Source: Alphaproteobacteria bacterium
Lineage (GTDB): Bacteria; Myxococcota_A; UBA796; GCA-2862545
DNA length: 39,599 nucleotides
Assembly (NCBI GenBank): GCA_020632875.1
Contig: JACKET010000031.1
Coordinates: forward strand, 1 to 39,599
Direction of reading: 5' to 3'
Positions 7,591 to 16,441 of the stretch are shown piece after piece. A program made the position numbers and the translations under genes. The stretch's first letter is position 1. The number at the start of each line of letters is the position of its first letter. Below the pieces are notes generated by a model that had not been told where the DNA came from, ran no database searches, and worked only from the letters and a program-made list of their open reading frames with translations.

Positions 7591-9963
7591 GTGGAGCCCC
7601 TGACCGCAGCCGACCTCGCCGACCTCGTCGGCGGGGTGCTCGAAGGCGACGGAGCGGTGGTGGGGCGACGCCTCGTCACCGACTCGCGGGCCGGGGTGCG
7701 TGAGGGCGATCTGTTCCTCGGGCTGCGCGGGGTGCACTTCGACGGGCGCGCGTACGCGGCCGCGGCGCTCGACGAGGGCGCGTCGGTCGCGGTGGTCGGC
7801 CTCGAGACGCCCGTGCAGGCAGGGCCGGGGAAGGCCATCGTGCGCGTGGAGGACGGCCTCGAGGCCCTCCGCGCGATCGCCCGTGCGTGCCGGCGCCGGC
7901 TGAAGGGCACGGTCGTCGGCATCACGGGTTCGAATGGCAAGACCATCGTGAAGGACATGCTGACCGCCGCGCTGGCGCAGCGGTCGGTGTCGGCATCGCC
8001 GATGTCGTGGAACTCCGCGGTGGGCGTGCCCCTGGCGCTCGTGCACGCCGACCCGGATGCGGCGGTGGTGCTCGTGGAGTGCGGGATCTCCGAGCCCGGC
8101 GAGATGCAGCAGCACGCCGCCCTGGTCGAGCCGGACCTCGGCGTGTTCGTGAACGTGGGCGACGCCCACCTCGAGGGCCTCGGGTCGCGTGAGGTGACGG
8201 CGCGCGAGAAGGCGAAGCTGTTCGCCGGGTGTGCGGCCGTGTTCGTGCCCGCCGACCAGGCGCTCGCGCGGGCCGCGCTGCAGGGCGTCGCTCCCGAGGT
8301 GCCCGTCGACGTGCCCGCAGGGGCGGGCTTCCTCGCGGTGGATGCCGCGCTGGCGCGCGCCGTGGCGAGCCATCTCGGCGTATCGTCCGCGGAGGCGGAT
8401 GCCGGGCTCGCGACGTGGCGCCCCGCACCCATGCGGCTCGAGATCAGCACGACCCCGCATGGCGTGGTGCTCGTGAACGACGCGTACACGTCCGATCCGG
8501 AGAGCGTCGAGGGCGCGCTGGCCGTGCTGATGCGCGAGCGCAGCCCGGGTCGCGCGATCGCCGTGCTCGGGGGGATGGCGCAGCTCGGCAGCGCCGCGGC
8601 CTCCGGGGCGGAGCGCGTGGGCCGCAGCCTCGTCGCGCATCGCGTCGATTCGCTCATCGCCGTCGGGCCGGGCGGTGCGGTCATCGCGCGGGCCGCGCGG
8701 GCCGCGGGGATGCACGACGTGACCGAGGTCTCCGGGGTCGTGGATGCCGCCGCGGCGCTGCAGCAGGTCGTGCGGCCGGGCGACCGCGTGCTGCTCAAGG
8801 GCAGCCGTCCCGACCGGCTGGAGCGACTCGTCGCCGTGTTCTTCGACGCGCTCGCGCCGGCCGTGCTCACCGTCGATCTCGACGCCATCGTCGGGAACTT
8901 CCGCCGCATCCAGCAGGCGGTGGCGCCGGCCGACGTGATGCCGATGGTCAAGGCGTTCGGCTACGGCGTCGGCGACGTCCGCGTCGCGCTGGCACTGCAG
9001 CACGCCGGGGCCGCGCACTTCGCCGTCGCGTACCCCGACGAGGGCATCCAGCTGCGCGAGCGCGGCGTGGTCCGGCCGATCCTCGTCCAGAACACCGTGC
9101 CCGACGAGGCCGAGAAGCTCGTGACGCACGGGCTCTCCGCCCAGGTGTCGACGGTCGCACAGGTCGCGGTGCTCGCCGCCGAGGCCGCCCGTCAGCGCCG
9201 CACCACGCGCGTCCACCTGAAGGTCGACACCGGCATGGGCCGCGCGGGCTGTGCTCCCGAAGAGGCGCTCGGGCTCGCGCGCGCCGTGCTCGACACCGAA
9301 TGGCTCGTGCTCGACGGGCTGATGACGCACTTCAGCGCGGCCGACGACCCCGCGGCCGACGATTTCACCCGCACCCAGATCGCCCGCTTCGAAGTCGCGC
9401 GCGGGGCACTGGCCGCCGCCGGCATCCGCCCGCGCTGGACGCACGCGTCCAACAGCGCGGGCATCGCGCGGTTCCCCGAAGCGACCTACGACCTCGTGCG
9501 CACGGGCCTCGCACTCTTCGGCTACAGCGACGTCGAAGAGCGTCGCGCGCTCGAGCAGCATCCGGCGCTGACGCTGACGACGCGCGTGGTCTCGGTGAAG
9601 ACCGTCGGCCCCGGCGAGCCCGTGGGCTACGGGCGCTCGTTCCACACGGGCGACGCGCCGCAGCGCATCGCCGTCGTCGCGCTCGGCTACGGCGACGGGT
9701 ACCCGTGGTCGCTGTCGAACCGGGGCAGCATGCGCGTCGGCGCGCACCGGGTGCCCGTGGTCGGCCGGGTGTGCATGGACGTGACGATGCTCGACGTCAC
9801 CGGCGTCCCCGAGGTCCAGCCCGGCGACCCGGTCGTCGTCTTCGGGCCCGGTCCCGACGACCCGAAGCTCCCCGAGCTCGCGGCGCTGGCGGGTACGATC
9901 CCGTACGAGCTGCTGACCCGCCTCTCCCCGCGGATCCGCAGAGTCTTCGAGAGTAGCCTTTGA
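7591..9963 (+). CDS. murF-alr: Bifunctional MurF ligase / alanine racemase
   Basis: 790 residues joining two peptidoglycan enzymes. Residues 1 to about 430 are MurF, which adds D-Ala-D-Ala to the UDP-MurNAc-tripeptide: the P-loop is GITGSNGKT at 110-118, with MSWNSAVGVPL, ECGISEPGEM and a closing LLKGSRPDRLE. Residues from about 433 are a fold-type III alanine racemase: the PLP lysine is Lys454 in MVKAFGYGVGD, the second catalytic base is Tyr700 in LGYGDGYPW, and GRVCMDVTMLDV follows. The same fusion order is known from Bacteroidetes, whose racemase half also reads MVKAF rather than VKADAYG. Start GTG at 7591. Both active sites appear intact, so one protein would make D-Ala and help consume the dipeptide. 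The stop overlaps the next start. Confidence 0.95.
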   Translation: MEPLTAADLADLVGGVLEGDGAVVGRRLVTDSRAGVREGDLFLGLRGVHFDGRAYAAAALDEGASVAVVGLETPVQAGPGKAIVRVEDGLEALRAIARACRRRLKGTVVGITGSNGKTIVKDMLTAALAQRSVSASPMSWNSAVGVPLALVHADPDAAVVLVECGISEPGEMQQHAALVEPDLGVFVNVGDAHLEGLGSREVTAREKAKLFAGCAAVFVPADQALARAALQGVAPEVPVDVPAGAGFLAVDAALARAVASHLGVSSAEADAGLATWRPAPMRLEISTTPHGVVLVNDAYTSDPESVEGALAVLMRERSPGRAIAVLGGMAQLGSAAASGAERVGRSLVAHRVDSLIAVGPGGAVIARAARAAGMHDVTEVSGVVDAAAALQQVVRPGDRVLLKGSRPDRLERLVAVFFDALAPAVLTVDLDAIVGNFRRIQQAVAPADVMPMVKAFGYGVGDVRVALALQHAGAAHFAVAYPDEGIQLRERGVVRPILVQNTVPDEAEKLVTHGLSAQVSTVAQVAVLAAEAARQRRTTRVHLKVDTGMGRAGCAPEEALGLARAVLDTEWLVLDGLMTHFSAADDPAADDFTRTQIARFEVARGALAAAGIRPRWTHASNSAGIARFPEATYDLVRTGLALFGYSDVEERRALEQHPALTLTTRVVSVKTVGPGEPVGYGRSFHTGDAPQRIAVVALGYGDGYPWSLSNRGSMRVGAHRVPVVGRVCMDVTMLDVTGVPEVQPGDPVVVFGPGPDDPKLPELAALAGTIPYELLTRLSPRIRRVFESSL

Positions 9964-10838
9964 TCCTCGCCCTCTTCCTGGCCTGCGCCAGCCCTCCGCC
10001 GCCGATCGACGACCCGCCGATGCCGGCGCGCGCCCAGCCCGACGGCTGCCCGGTGCCGGGCGAGCCGAAGGTGCGGGGTCACCTCGCCGACCGCGCGCTC
10101 GACGAGGTGAGCGGCGTCGTCTACAGCCCGCGGCACGGCGTGTTCTGGGTCCACAACGACTCCGGTGGCGATCCGCGCGTCTACGCCGTGGGTCCCGACG
10201 GGTCCGACCGCGGCGGCTTCGACCTCCGCGGCGCCGATGCGAACGACTGGGAGGACATGGCGCGACTCCCGGGCGACCCCACCGACCACCTCGTGCTGGC
10301 CGACATCGGCGACAACCGCGAGAAGCGCGCGACCGTCCAGCTCTACCGGATCCCCGAGCCCACGCCCGGAACGTCCGGCCCCGTCGAGGCGGAGCGCATG
10401 GAGGTCCGCTACCCCGACGGCCCGCACAACGCCGAGGTGCTGCTCGCCGACCCGCGCGACGGCGCGCTCTACGTGCTCACGAAGTCCGACGACGGGCAGA
10501 GTGTGCTGTTCGCGCTCGGCCCCTGGAAGACGGGCCAGGTCACGGCCGAAGCCGTGGCGACGTACCGGTTCCCCGCCGGCTACTCGGCGGCGAAGGCGAC
10601 CGGCGGCGATGTGTCGGACGACGGCGCATGGCTCGCGATCCGCACGTACACCACGATCTGGCTGTTCCCGGTCGACGGCGCGCTGCAGGCCGCCCTGGCG
10701 AAGGAGCCGTGCGAGGCTCGCCCTCCGCAGGAGGAACAGGGCGAGGCGGTCACGTTCGTGCCGGGCGGTCTCGTGACGATCTCGGAGGGCAAGGGGAGCG
10801 CTGTGCACTTCCTCCCGTGGGAGCCCGCGAAGCCGTGA
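9960..10838 (+). CDS. Beta-propeller-like lipoprotein
   Basis: 292 residues. Translation must begin at TTG 9960, overlapping the murF-alr stop (TTGA), because an in-frame TAG stands at 9954-9956 and any later start would lose the signal peptide. The N-terminus MILALFLACAS has no basic residue and ends at a likely lipidated Cys10. The mature part contains blade-like repeats: SGVVYSPRHGVFWVHNDSGGDPRV, DWEDMARLPG, LVLADIGDN and VLTKSDDGQS. The HNDSGG, DWED and DIGDN series is typical of a widespread secreted propeller family that I know without a proven function; phytase- or esterase-like activity has been proposed for related folds. It should sit in the periplasm or outer membrane. The M28 peptidase gene overlaps its stop. 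Confidence 0.75.
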   Translation: MILALFLACASPPPPIDDPPMPARAQPDGCPVPGEPKVRGHLADRALDEVSGVVYSPRHGVFWVHNDSGGDPRVYAVGPDGSDRGGFDLRGADANDWEDMARLPGDPTDHLVLADIGDNREKRATVQLYRIPEPTPGTSGPVEAERMEVRYPDGPHNAEVLLADPRDGALYVLTKSDDGQSVLFALGPWKTGQVTAEAVATYRFPAGYSAAKATGGDVSDDGAWLAIRTYTTIWLFPVDGALQAALAKEPCEARPPQEEQGEAVTFVPGGLVTISEGKGSAVHFLPWEPAKP

Positions 10839-11782
10839 GGGCCGTCGTCCTCGCGCTCCTCGCCGCAGGCTGCGTGAAGACGGGCCTCCCGGGGCGCTCG
10901 CACCGCGGGGCCCTGCCCGCCGCGGACGACGCGCTCGCCGAGAGCACGGCGCGCATCGGGGCCCACGTGCACGCGCTCGCCGCGGACATCGGGCGCCGGA
11001 GCCCCGTCACGTCGGCGAAAGGCCTGGACCGCGCCGAGGACTACGTCGCGGACGCCCTGACCGCCCAGGGCTGGGAGGTCGTGCGCCAGCCCGTCGAGAA
11101 GTCGCACGACAACCTGATCGCCACGCTCCCCGGGAGCGACGGGTCGCTCGCGCCCGTCGTGGTCGGCGCGCACTACGACACGGCCGCCTACACACCCGGC
11201 GCCGACGACAACGCGTCCGGCGTCGCCTCGCTGCTCGAGATCGCCCGTGCGATGCGCGACGATCGGCCGCTCCGTACCGTGATCTTCGTCGCCTGGACCC
11301 ACGAGGAGCCGCCGAACTTCGCCACGCCGTTCATGGGCAGCGTGGCGCACGCGCAGTCCGTCGGCGAGGTGCACGCCGCGCTGTCGATCGAGACCATCGG
11401 GATGTACTCCGACGCGCGCGGCTCCCAGCACTACCCGTTCCCGTTCAGCGTGCTGTACCCGAACCGCGGCGACTTCATCGGGTTCATCACGAACACCCGC
11501 AGCCGCCGCCTGTTGAGCCGCGTGGGCCGCACGTTCCGCACGACCGAGCCGTTTCCGAGCCGCGGGGCCGCGGGGCCGCGCTGGATCACGGGCCTCGACT
11601 GGTCGGATCACCGCTCCTACTGGAGCATCGGCGCCCCGGCGCTGATGGTCACCGACACCGCACTGTTCCGGAACCCGCACTACCACGAGCCGTCCGACAC
11701 CGAAGAGGTCGTCGATCCCGAGCGGATCGCGCGGGTCACCCGGGGCCTCGTCGCCGTCGTCCGCGACCTCGCGTCCGATTGA
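10835..11782 (+). CDS. M28 family metallopeptidase lipoprotein
   Basis: 315 residues, start GTG 10835 overlapping the previous stop (GTGA). The signal MRAVVLALLAAGC ends in a good lipobox (LAAGC). The peptidase domain begins near residue 50. Zinc-site motifs of family M28 are present in order: GAHYDT (zinc His, Asp), GADDNASG (bridging Asp), THEEPP (catalytic Glu and zinc Glu), SIETIGMYSD, and near the end NPHYHEPSDT with the last His. The family removes N-terminal residues from peptides or acts as a glutaminyl cyclase-like fold; this one probably is a lipid-anchored aminopeptidase. It is the third gene of a coupled set with murF-alr and the propeller lipoprotein. Confidence 0.88.
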   Translation: MRAVVLALLAAGCVKTGLPGRSHRGALPAADDALAESTARIGAHVHALAADIGRRSPVTSAKGLDRAEDYVADALTAQGWEVVRQPVEKSHDNLIATLPGSDGSLAPVVVGAHYDTAAYTPGADDNASGVASLLEIARAMRDDRPLRTVIFVAWTHEEPPNFATPFMGSVAHAQSVGEVHAALSIETIGMYSDARGSQHYPFPFSVLYPNRGDFIGFITNTRSRRLLSRVGRTFRTTEPFPSRGAAGPRWITGLDWSDHRSYWSIGAPALMVTDTALFRNPHYHEPSDTEEVVDPERIARVTRGLVAVVRDLASD

Positions 11783-11834
11783 CCCCTTGTCGATCGGTGC
11801 TCCCGTGTCGACCTGTGCGCGCTCCGGAGGACCC

Positions 11835-12344
11835 ATGTACGACCAGACCATCCCCCAGCTCGACAAGATGCTCGGAAACCTCGACACCTGGCTCGGTGAG
11901 GCCAGCGAGTGGGCCGAGCACCGCGGCTTCGATGCCGATGCGCTCCTGCACGCCCGCCTGTTCCCCGACATGTTCGCGTTCGACCGCCAGGTGCAGTCGG
12001 CCTGCGACACGGCGAAGCTCCTCGGGGCCCGCCTTGCCGGGGTCGACGCGCCGTCGCACCCCGACACCGAGAAGACGCTGGGGGAGCTGCGTGAGCGCGT
12101 CGCCAAGACCCGCGCGTTCCTCGCGTCCCTGCCGCGCGAGGCGTTCGACGACGCCGCGACGAAGAAGGTCTACCTTCCGTTCCTCCAGGGCGGCTTCGTG
12201 CTCGGCGCCGAGTACGTCACGGCGTTCGCGCTGCCGAACTTCTACTTCCACACGACCACGGCGTACGCCCTGCTCCGCCAGGCCGGCGTGAAGCTCGGCA
12301 AGCGCGCGTTCATCGGCGGGATGAACGTCCAGCGCGACGCGTAG
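11835..12344 (+). CDS. DUF1993 family protein
   Basis: 169 residues, cytoplasmic. GGAGG at 11826-11830 fixes the ATG at 11835. Conserved blocks fit DUF1993, a helical family related to DinB-like four-helix bundles: LDKMLGNLDTWL, LHARLFPDMFAFDRQVQSACD, FLPFLQGG-like and NFYFHTTTAYALLRQAGVKLGK, with a YFH near the metal-like site. No biochemical function is established. It ends three bases before the convergent cytochrome gene. Confidence 0.85.
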   Translation: MYDQTIPQLDKMLGNLDTWLGEASEWAEHRGFDADALLHARLFPDMFAFDRQVQSACDTAKLLGARLAGVDAPSHPDTEKTLGELRERVAKTRAFLASLPREAFDDAATKKVYLPFLQGGFVLGAEYVTAFALPNFYFHTTTAYALLRQAGVKLGKRAFIGGMNVQRDA

Positions 12345-12347
12345 GCC

Positions 12348-15300
12348 TCACGGGAGGTTCTGCGGGTTCCCGTTGGCGTCGAGCCAGCTGTCGATCGCCC
12401 CTCCGGTGGGGTCGTTGAGCAGCTGGAGCGAGTTGGAGCCGAGGGGGCCCGCGAGCCCCGTGTTCAGGGCGCCATCGCGGGTGACGGCCGGGATCGCGGT
12501 GTACGGGTGGAACGATGCGGCGTTCGCGATGCCGGAGATCTCGACCATCCGGTCGAGCTCGAACCCGATGGCGTCGGTGCCCCAGCGGTCGGCGGGAGCG
12601 GTGCCGCCGCAGCCCGGCCGATCGGCCCGGTTGTCATAGGCGTTCGCGGGGCAGCCGTTCGAGTCCGTCGCGTACAGCCCCGTGCCGAGGCCCGACGCCA
12701 TCCGCACGTACATCGCGTTGCCGTCGCTGTTGTTGGGCGACAGCCACTGCGTGCCGTCGCTGACCTCGCCGAGCGTGTAGCCGGCGACGAGCTCGAGGGC
12801 CTGCTCGGCCGTGACGTGGCAGGCCGTGCAGTACCGCGGGCCCTCCATGTCGTTCGTGATGCTGCCGCGAACGGTGTGGGGGCTGGCAGGAGCGTGGGTG
12901 AGGGCGCCGTGGGGGCCGCGTCCGTCGACGTTCGGCGCATTGCCGTCGCCGTTGCGGTCGGACAGCGCCAGCGTGGCGCGGTCGCCGTTGTCGTCGATGA
13001 TCTCGAAGAAGGTCGGCGTGCCCATTCGGAACGGCTGGACCTTGCCCCGCGGCCCGACGCCGAGCGCGAAGTACAGCGGGGTCGAGTAGCCGGCGCGGCC
13101 GACGGTCCCGACGCCGAGAACGCCGGTCTGCGCGGAGCTGGGGGAGGCTCCGCTCGCATCGATGGCGATGTGGCAGCTGACACAGGTGATCTGCCAGCTC
13201 GCGTGGCACGCGACGCACTCGACCTCGTCGACGTGCGAGTAGCCCGTCGCATTGCCGGCCATCGCGAGATCGGCGTCCGCGTCGTAGAGCGGTTCGTTGG
13301 TGATGGGGTGGATCCCCGAACCCGGCGTCACGAGGTCGACGACCTGGGGGATGTAGTGGACGTTCCCCGTGATCTTGCTGGTCAGCCAGTAGCTGGCCTG
13401 GTCCACCCGCACGTGGCGCAGGGGCGCTCCGGCTTCGTCCGCGACGCACATCTGGCCCACGCCCGACCAGTCCTGGCACGGCACGGGAGTCGGCGGGGCG
13501 TCGATGGAGCCGTGGCAGGTCTCGCAGCGCACCGTGGTGGCCTGCTCCTTGTGCGACACCATGCCATCGGGCCCGTGCAGCTCGACCCCGTGGTGGCAGT
13601 CGATGCAGCCGAGCCCGCGCTCCATGTGGATGTCGGGCGGCGTGTCGTCGCGGAGGTCGCCGTCGTAGTCCTCGAAGCCGACGAGCTGATCCTGGCGGTA
13701 GCCGAGCCAGGTCTGGAAGCCGCCGGGCATCAGCGGCGGCGTCGCGGTGACGGGATTCTGCGGGTACTGCGAGTTGTTCGCGACATCGCTCATCGGGTCG
13801 GGACGGATGCCGTAGTACTCGAAGTAGGCCCCGCCCGAGCCGGCGTGGCACGCGCCGCAGGCCTCGTCGGGCACGGCCGTGAGCGGGGATCCGATGGATC
13901 GGATCCGGTGGCGTCCGACGTGGATGCGCTCGTCGGACGAGGGGTTGTCGGGGTCGGCGGGCTCGGCCGGGTTCAGCATGAAGTCGGTGGTCTGGATGCG
14001 GCCGTCGAGCGCGGCCGGCATGTGGCACGCGGTGCATCCGCTCGACCGATAGGAGCCCGGCCCGGCGTTCTCGCCGGCGCTCCCGAGGTGGCACGACCCG
14101 CACTCGATCTCGACGGCCTGATGCACGAGCTCGTCGAGCGTGCTCGGGAGGTGCACGCGACCCTGGGTGTCCTGGTCGCCGAGGATCGACTGCACCGCGA
14201 ACACGGGGAGGATCTGCTGCGTGGCGATGGCTCCGAGCATCCCGACCCCGCCCACCCCGACGCCCGGGTTGGCGGTGATCTCGCGGAACGCGAAGATCCC
14301 GCGGGTCCCGAAGTCGGTCAGCACTCCTGCGGGCGAGTCGCGGTGGAACGAGACCGTGCTGTAGATGCCGACGTTCGTGGCCATCGGGCTCGTCTCGACG
14401 CGATCGGCGATGGCGTCGTGACACCCGGCGATGCCGCAGCCGCGCCCCGCACGCGTGACCCGCAGGTCGCCCGGGTTGCGGAACTGCAGCCAGTCGAGCG
14501 GCGAGTACAGGAGGCCGCCGACGCTGTAGTCGCCGTACCCGTCGATCCCCACGAGAGTGCGGCGGTCGCGGTCGCTGTCGGGCGAGGCCAGCCCGGGAGG
14601 CATCGGCACGTGGGCGAGCGCGCTGGTCGTCGCGGTCTCGTCGCCCCCGTGGCAGACCGTGCACGGCACGGACGAGAAGGGATGGGGGTCTTCGAGCCCG
14701 CTCCCGGAGTAGTCCGGGCCGCCGTTGTGGCATTCCATGCACTGGTCACCCGCGGGCTCGATGTCGGTGTCGGCATCCGCGTCGGCGTCGGCATCGACGT
14801 CCACGTCGCCCTCGGGCGGCACGATCACCGCGCACTCGACGCCCTGGGCCGCGCAGCACGCGAAGTAGTCGGGGTCGGCGAAGGAGAACGTCGCATCGAC
14901 CGATTGGTCGACGGCCACCGGGAACCCCGGCGCCGGGACGTGTGCGACGAGCAGGCCGGTGCCAGCGATGTTCCACGAGCCATCGGACGACGTCGCCGAG
15001 AGATCGAGCGTGCTCTGGTCGAGCAACGCGTATCCGGCGGCGCTGGTGCACACGTCGGCACGCGCGGCCCCGTGCAGCTCGAGGCCGATGGAGCGGTCGG
15101 CCGTGATCTGGAGCTCGCACCCGGTGCACGTGATCTGCGCCCCCGTGGCCTCGAGGGACCCGGGGACCTCGGACGTGACGTACACGCCTCCCGAGTGGGC
15201 GAAGAGCGTCTCGCCCCACGTGGCTTCGATGTCGTACGACCCGACGATCGAGATCCAGTCGAGCCGCTCGAGCACGAGGGTCCCGGAGCCGTCGTAGGTG

Positions 15301-15467
15301 CCGCGGGCCTCGGCGTTCGTGCGGATCTCGCACTCGGGCGCGTCGGTGGCGTCGACCGAGAGGTTGCGCGGGGCGTCGAGCACCAGCCGATCGAGGTCGC
15401 CGCACGAGAAGGTGCGGCTCGAGAACAGGTGCTCGGCGCAGCCCCCGAGCAGGAGCAGGGCGATCAC
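12348..15467 (-). CDS. Undecahaem c-type cytochrome lipoprotein
   Basis: 1039 residues. Start GTG 15467, overlapping the upstream stop (GTGA); MIALLLLGGC gives a lipobox at Cys10 with no charged n-region. Residues 20-210 are beta-strand-rich and resemble a right-handed beta-helix or DUF2807-like region. An Asp/Ala linker (about 216-237, DVDADADADADTD) leads to the haem part. Ten CXXCH sites lie near residues 241, 268, 455, 477, 536, 620, 647, 750, 761 and 879, with the actual motifs CMECH, CTVCH, CGSCH, CTACH, CGACH, CIDCH, CETCH, CVACH, CVSCH and CTACH. One CX4CH, CGIAGCH, lies near 343. The C-terminal 150 residues have no haem site. Such a lipoprotein would conduct electrons at the outer membrane or cell surface. 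Possible roles are a metal or extracellular electron-transfer conduit or a multihaem oxidoreductase. Haem count is directly seen; role is inferred. Confidence 0.9.
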   Translation of the reverse strand: MIALLLLGGCAEHLFSSRTFSCGDLDRLVLDAPRNLSVDATDAPECEIRTNAEARGTYDGSGTLVLERLDWISIVGSYDIEATWGETLFAHSGGVYVTSEVPGSLEATGAQITCTGCELQITADRSIGLELHGAARADVCTSAAGYALLDQSTLDLSATSSDGSWNIAGTGLLVAHVPAPGFPVAVDQSVDATFSFADPDYFACCAAQGVECAVIVPPEGDVDVDADADADADTDIEPAGDQCMECHNGGPDYSGSGLEDPHPFSSVPCTVCHGGDETATTSALAHVPMPPGLASPDSDRDRRTLVGIDGYGDYSVGGLLYSPLDWLQFRNPGDLRVTRAGRGCGIAGCHDAIADRVETSPMATNVGIYSTVSFHRDSPAGVLTDFGTRGIFAFREITANPGVGVGGVGMLGAIATQQILPVFAVQSILGDQDTQGRVHLPSTLDELVHQAVEIECGSCHLGSAGENAGPGSYRSSGCTACHMPAALDGRIQTTDFMLNPAEPADPDNPSSDERIHVGRHRIRSIGSPLTAVPDEACGACHAGSGGAYFEYYGIRPDPMSDVANNSQYPQNPVTATPPLMPGGFQTWLGYRQDQLVGFEDYDGDLRDDTPPDIHMERGLGCIDCHHGVELHGPDGMVSHKEQATTVRCETCHGSIDAPPTPVPCQDWSGVGQMCVADEAGAPLRHVRVDQASYWLTSKITGNVHYIPQVVDLVTPGSGIHPITNEPLYDADADLAMAGNATGYSHVDEVECVACHASWQITCVSCHIAIDASGASPSSAQTGVLGVGTVGRAGYSTPLYFALGVGPRGKVQPFRMGTPTFFEIIDDNGDRATLALSDRNGDGNAPNVDGRGPHGALTHAPASPHTVRGSITNDMEGPRYCTACHVTAEQALELVAGYTLGEVSDGTQWLSPNNSDGNAMYVRMASGLGTGLYATDSNGCPANAYDNRADRPGCGGTAPADRWGTDAIGFELDRMVEISGIANAASFHPYTAIPAVTRDGALNTGLAGPLGSNSLQLLNDPTGGAIDSWLDANGNPQNLP

Positions 15468-16441
15468 GGCTGCACCAGCGCACGGTTCGCGAGATCGACC
15501 GTGCGGCGGCGGCTCGCGCGGCGCTTCGCGAGCAGGATCGCCTCCCACACGAGCCCGGAGCCCGCGATGGCCACGCCGGTACCGAGGAGCGCGGACGACC
15601 GCGACGACGGCAGGTTCTTCCCGACGGACAGGTCCCAGGCGTAGAGGTACGACACCCACGTACCGAACGCGGTCGTGCCGATCGCCACGCCCTGGAGCCG
15701 CGCGTTCCGGCGTCGCTGCGACCAGCTCTCGAAGCCCCCTTCGGCCAGCAGCGAGGCGGGGAGCACGGCCTGGCCGAACGAGACGCGCGCCCCCGTCGCG
15801 TCGAGCACGCGTGCGCCCTTCGACGTGAGCGGTGCGGTGACGCCGGGCAGAGCGAACGCGGTGCTCGATGCGGGCGCCGGAGCGGGCGCATCGGCGCTCA
15901 CCACCAGATCCAGCCCCCCCGCGGGGACGTCCGCCACGCTCCCGAACACGACGGCCCCGTCGCGCACGACCTGCACGAGGTGGAAGCCCGGCACCACGAC
16001 CGCTTCGGGCATCTGGCGCGTGTCGACCTTCAGCACGTCGCCCCGCCGCGTTCCGCGCAGCCGCACCCGGACCGTCTCGCCGACCGGGACGCCCGCGGCC
16101 TCCCACAACCCGCGCACCTCGGCGCCGAGCTCGTCGTCGAAGACCTCCCCATCGGCGAGCTTGGCCGCGCCCATGGCCCGCTCGGCGTCGCCCTCGCGCT
16201 CCTGCAGGTGCCAGATCATGGCCTGGATCTGCCAGTAGCGGGCGAGGCTCGGCGGGGACACCTCGGCGCACCCGAACGACCGATCGGCTGCCGTGAGCGT
16301 GGCCTGGGCGTCGGCGAGGAAGAAGGACAGCGCGTCGCGCTGCGCGTCGTTCAGCAGTGGATCGAGCGGCGGACAGGGCTCTTCGGCGTGGGCGAGGCCC
16401 ACGAGGATCAGCAGGCTAGTTGAGAGCACCCTTCCAATCAT
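15464..16441 (-). CDS. Exported protein with C-terminal membrane segments
   Basis: 325 residues. A signal peptide (MIGRVLSTSLLILVGLAHA) precedes a helical part with Cys residues (EEPCPPLDPLLND, DRSFGCAEV), then a beta part around 115-190 (VRVRLRGTRRGDVLKVD, VVVPGFHLVQVVRDG) and an Ala/Pro linker. Two hydrophobic segments follow near 250-270 and 285-308, between which lies a YLYAWDLSVGKN loop. The tail is basic. I recognise no family. Its start overlaps the kinase stop by 26 bases and its stop overlaps the cytochrome start, so the three are translated together. It may be an accessory or sensor for the cytochrome or kinase. Confidence 0.72.
   Translation of the reverse strand: MIGRVLSTSLLILVGLAHAEEPCPPLDPLLNDAQRDALSFFLADAQATLTAADRSFGCAEVSPPSLARYWQIQAMIWHLQEREGDAERAMGAAKLADGEVFDDELGAEVRGLWEAAGVPVGETVRVRLRGTRRGDVLKVDTRQMPEAVVVPGFHLVQVVRDGAVVFGSVADVPAGGLDLVVSADAPAPAPASSTAFALPGVTAPLTSKGARVLDATGARVSFGQAVLPASLLAEGGFESWSQRRRNARLQGVAIGTTAFGTWVSYLYAWDLSVGKNLPSSRSSALLGTGVAIAGSGLVWEAILLAKRRASRRRTVDLANRALVQP

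Noticed and set aside
5062..9747. Open frame of 1561 codons on the minus strand across 5.1-9.7 kb
   Set aside because: Only its last 421 codons are a real protein (AAA+ ATPase). The rest is antisense to the coiled-coil and murF-alr genes and has His/Arg-rich composition typical of GC-rich shadow frames.
12507..15644. Open frame of 1045 codons on the plus strand opposite the cytochrome gene
   Set aside because: Val/Arg/Asp-rich shadow; the opposite strand has eleven haem motifs and a signal peptide.
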